Positions 61,033-64,000 of a stretch of DNA of 64,000 nt are shown one piece after another (the first letter of the stretch is position 1; each line of letters begins with the position of its first letter). The position numbers and the translations under genes are program-made. Origin of the DNA: Benincasa hispida (Eukaryota > Streptophyta > Magnoliopsida > Cucurbitales > Cucurbitaceae); assembly GCF_009727055.1 (NCBI RefSeq), contig NC_052355.1, positions 49,193,521-49,257,520 of the forward strand, given 5' to 3'. The notes beneath the pieces are model-generated. The model was given only the letters and a program-made list of their open reading frames with translations, searched no databases and had not been told where the DNA came from.

Positions 61033-62280
61033 TGTAACGCTCTGAAATCTAGGTAAGATTTAAATTAATTCGTGCAATCGATCGTTTCTTTTATTTAAAG
61101 GCCAAAGTTTAGGATTTTTAAATATTTTATTAGTGGTTGGAGTTATTTTTTTTGGGAAAAGGAATTGGGGGTCATATTTATCTATTTATTTGTTTATATC
61201 TATTTACTTTTGGTTGTTTTACCTTTTCCTAAAAAGAGGTAGGGTTAAGAGTTTGGTATTTTTTTTAATTAGGGTCCTCGGGAAGCTTGCAGTAGAGAAA
61301 AAAAAAAAAGAAAAAGGAAACCTTTCTCCTTCTTCTTCTTCCAGTCGTGCCACTGTCGTTTTCACCGTCAATCGAGTCCGCGTTCGCCAGTCGTCATTCT
61401 TCCCTGTCCGCTTTCGTTCGTTCTGTGGTGAAGCTCGACCGCGCAAGGAAACCTGTCTGTCGACCCGAAGCCGCCGTCGATCGCGAACCGAAGTTGCGCC
61501 CAGACCTGTTTGTCGATCTGAAGCAGTGATCAACGAATCGAAGCTGCGTCCTTCTCCTTGAGCCATATTGTCCTTCCCGTCTGCCAGCCACCGACCTAAA
61601 CCCAAGCGCCGTCCGTCAGTCTTAGCGTGGCCGATTCTAGTTGTCATCGGATCGCGGTTGTTCCGCCTGCTCTTTCTATTTGGGATAAGTTTCGGTTCCT
61701 TTTGGCAGCCCATCGTCATTTAGTTGTCTTAGGCTAAAGCTAATTTACCCATGGAATTTTGTGGTTGGATTTAGGAACTTGTGGTGGTGAAGGAAGTTTC
61801 CAAGCGGAGTGAAGGTTCGTTTTGGGACAGTTCAATATCCCTAGGTAAGTGGTTTACTACCAGTCTGCCCTCGAACCTAAACATGTATTACGTATTGGTT
61901 TCTAAGTTGGAATAAAATATTTTGATATACCTACCGGTCAGATGAAAATTTTGGAAGCTTACGCTTATGTCACTATATGTCGATGTTGTATGCTGTCGCA
62001 AAGTTTGTTGGATGGATAAATTGTGAACTGTTGGGTGATTCTAGCATGATTTATGACCTTGTTTGTATGCTTACGTCTGTATGAGATTTTAATGACTATT
62101 AGTGTTGCCATTGGACTATACACATCGCATATTGTGAGCCTTCGGGCCATCCTATGCTTATGACGGTGTCCTTTTGGGACCACCACTTATGTTTATGTTT
62201 GTGACCTTTGGGGGTCACTACTTATGAAAGCATGCCTTCGGGTTCGCCCCTTATGCCTATGCCTACGCTTACACCGATGA
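61033..62280 (+). repeat. Ty3/gypsy LTR (Tekay/Del-like), approximate
   Basis: The start TGTAACGCTCTGAAATCTAG resembles the TGTAACGCCCCGAAAT opening of plant Del/Tekay LTRs with C-to-T decay. It is followed by a gag-like stretch. Part of it (about 61840-61930) recurs at 63328-63420. The right end was not resolved. Open stretches at 61133-61561 and on the other strand are LTR sequence and not genes. Confidence 0.55.
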
Positions 62281-62283
62281 TGC

Positions 62284-63254
62284 TTTTGTGCACTTTAGAG
62301 GGGATTTTTCAGTATGTGAGGTATCCAGAGGAGCAGAAGCTGCAATGTGCCGCTTTTGTTCTCATCGATAATGCCAAGCACTGGTGGTGCTCAGCTGAGA
62401 GAATGATAGAAGCCAGTGGAGGCCAAGCCACGTAGGACTAATTTAAGGAGCGGTTTTATGAGAAGTACTATTCCGATGTCCAAAGCTTCATACAGAATAA
62501 CTTCAGTCGAATTGAAAGAACTGAAGGTCCAGTTGCAGAAACTGCTTGATAAATGGTTCATACGACCCAGTGTTTCTCCATGGGGTGCACCAGTGTTGTT
62601 TGTGAAGAAAAAGGATTGATCATTACGTTTATGCATAGACTACAGGGAGTTGAATAAGGTGACCATTAAGAACAAGTACCCATTTCCTAAGATCGATGAC
62701 CTGTTTAACCAGCTACAGGGTGCTACTGTATTTTCCAAGATTGACCTACGGTCAAGTTACCATCAGCCAAGGATCAGGGACGGTGATATCTCAAAGACTA
62801 CATTCTGATCTAGATATGGGCATTACTAGTTCATTATAATGTCTTTTGGTTTGACCAATGCCCCAAAAGTATTCATGGATTTGATGAACAGGGTATTCGG
62901 GGATTTCCTGGACACCTTTGTAATTGTTTTCATTGATGACATCTTGGTCTACTTCAAGACAGAGGCGAAACACGAGGAATATCTTCGGAAGGTCCTAAGA
63001 ACGCTGAGGGAAAACAAACTGTATGCAAAGTTTCCTAAGTGCGAGTTTTGACTACGAAAGGTATCCTTTCTTGGGCACGTGGTGTCGAAGGACGGGGTTT
63101 TAGTGGATCCAGCTAAGATTGAGACCATTACCAATTGGCCCCACTCTACAACGATCGGCGAGGTGCGCAGTTTCCTAGGATTGGCTGGGTACTATCGTAG
63201 GTTTGTAGAGAATTTCTCTAGCATGGCCACACCGTTGACTCAGCTATCCAGGAA
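62284..63254 (+). pseudogene. Ty3/gypsy gag fragment joined to reverse transcriptase (broken)
   Basis: A gag piece (YPEEQKLQCAAFVLIDNAKH, then [14 protein letters not shown]) at about 62320-62440 runs almost directly into RT ([20 protein letters not shown] at about 62512), so most of gag and all of the protease are deleted. The RT has [32 protein letters not shown] and FIDDILVYF, with both catalytic Asp in the IDDI box, and then the connection region [17 protein letters not shown]. Stops interrupt it near 62617, 62806, 62828 and 63050. It ends exactly at the adapter artefact at 63255. Confidence 0.85.
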
Positions 63255-63292
63255 CTGTCTCTTATACACATCTAGATGTGTATAAGAGACAG
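63255..63292. other. Tn5 mosaic-end palindrome, second copy
   Basis: Identical to 18085-18122: mosaic end CTGTCTCTTATACACATCT followed by its reverse complement. Translation of the left junction gives the contaminant string LLYTSRCV. It is a mate-pair library junction in the assembly, so it is not genomic. Confidence 0.97.
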
Positions 63293-63420
63293 CTCTGGAA
63301 GAATTAGGACACTAATCCCAACATAGATATCCCTAGGTAAGTGGTTTACTACCGGTTTGCCCTCAAACCTAAACATGGGTTACGTATTGGTTTCTAAGTT
63401 GGAATAAAATATTTTGATAT
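63293..63420. other. unlocated sequence and gypsy LTR fragment after the adapter
   Basis: After the adapter about 35 bases are unplaced. Then 63328-63420 nearly repeats 61840-61930 (ccctaggtaagtggtttact onward), consistent with a piece of the same gypsy LTR family. Confidence 0.7.
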
Positions 63421-64000
63421 ATTAGAGCATCCCAAAATTCCAATGGTTCGTCACCTTCTTTGATGCTAAGGATGGGGCCTTTGCTTTTTCATATCGAATG
63501 ACCTGCGATGCCGCTGCCTTAGCCGTATTCAACATCACAGAGTTGCACTTCTCCCCTTCCAGACATAGATAGCTGAAGGAACGTGCAGAACGAATGCACC
63601 ACGAGAATCAAGTCCTTGGACACTTGGAGTGTTCAACAACTTAGGTACAAGATGAAGCGATCATACGACGAATGTGGAGCCATCCTATACATCCTTGAAA
63701 TTGAATTTGGGCTAGTAGGCACTGCATGTACCCGCTTCTGGCACTGCAATAATTGACAAGCAAAACCCAAGTTCGGATTAGCCACCCTCGAGCAGCCTTT
63801 ACATATTGAAAAGCATCGTGAAAACTCCGTCTTTCCTTCCACATGAGGTATGCAATCACCAGAGAGGTCGATCGAGACACCCCTTGGCAACAATGCACGA
63901 AAACTCGACGCCTTGTTCACGAACATCTTCAAATAATCAAACACATTGTAGAGAATACTAGTAATATCCTCGGAAGGACTATCTTGCAACCAAAGAGTTT
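63421..64000 (-). pseudogene. partial duplicate of MKP1 (probable assembly artefact)
   Basis: It matches 58161-58746 within MKP1 exon 1, covering the phosphatase active site and part of the gelsolin-like segment. By direct comparison it has six single-base deletions (mostly in runs of C, T, A or in GG/CC pairs) and one C-to-T change. The deletions break the reading frame. It follows an adapter junction and runs off the window end. A genuine pseudogene would be expected to show mixed substitutions, so this is most likely an uncorrected or mis-joined copy. Confidence 0.85.

Noticed and set aside
61133..61719. Open frames of 142 and 166 residues on both strands
   Set aside because: They lie within a gypsy LTR, are GC-richer by chance, overlap each other on opposite strands and show no domain.

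Overview
This window looks like nuclear DNA from a dicot plant. It has three intron-containing host genes with GT-AG introns set in AT-rich sequence, and most of the rest is decayed, nested plant transposable elements. The repeat and MULE types (Ulp1/DUF1985 and plant-mobile-domain MULEs, and LTRs opening with TGTTGGGGTTGATGCCC) fit a cucurbit, but that is inference from recall and not a measured match.

Host genes, all reconstructed exon by exon with frames that close: (1) a GDP-fucose O-fucosyltransferase-family protein, minus strand, 11 exons, 24196-28729, 552 aa; (2) coilin, the Cajal-body scaffold protein, plus strand, 13 exons, 49970-54910, 650 aa; (3) MKP1-type MAP kinase phosphatase, minus strand, 55595-59236, 861 aa from two coding exons. 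The last MKP1 intron holds a complete small TRIM retroelement. Coilin and MKP1 converge tail to tail about 680 bp apart.

Mobile DNA from left to right: a degraded LINE (110-4450) interrupted by a lone gypsy-type LTR and another repeat; a Mutator-like element (MULE-1, 5264-16926) with terminal inverted repeats and a near-perfect 9-bp target duplication, carrying a nested Copia element (5740-11502), a stop-free spliced gene predicted to join a MuDR-type DNA-binding domain to a plant mobile domain, and a 1.5-kb array of GCGATCGTTT-type repeats; a second Copia (17526-23163); a small hAT element (29727-37193, 8-bp duplication) split by MULE-2 (about 29992-36861), which carries a broken MuDR transposase followed by a broken plant-mobile-domain gene; a third truncated Copia (39744-41852); a cluster of rearranged LTRs (41853-44266); MULE-3, an Ulp1/DUF1985-type element (about 44300-48830); and a decayed Ty3/gypsy fragment (61033-63254).

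The assembly has clear artefacts. Two exact 38-bp Tn5 mosaic-end palindromes, as in Nextera mate-pair junctions, lie at 18085-18122 and 63255-63292. After the second, the last 580 bases repeat part of MKP1 with six single-base deletions, mostly in short runs. A single N at 46127 sits between duplicated blocks. Gene order across these points should not be trusted.

The most interesting biology is the set of three MULEs with different cargo (DNA-binding/PMD fusion, transposase plus PMD, Ulp1 plus DUF1985), and the predicted open spliced fusion gene in MULE-1.
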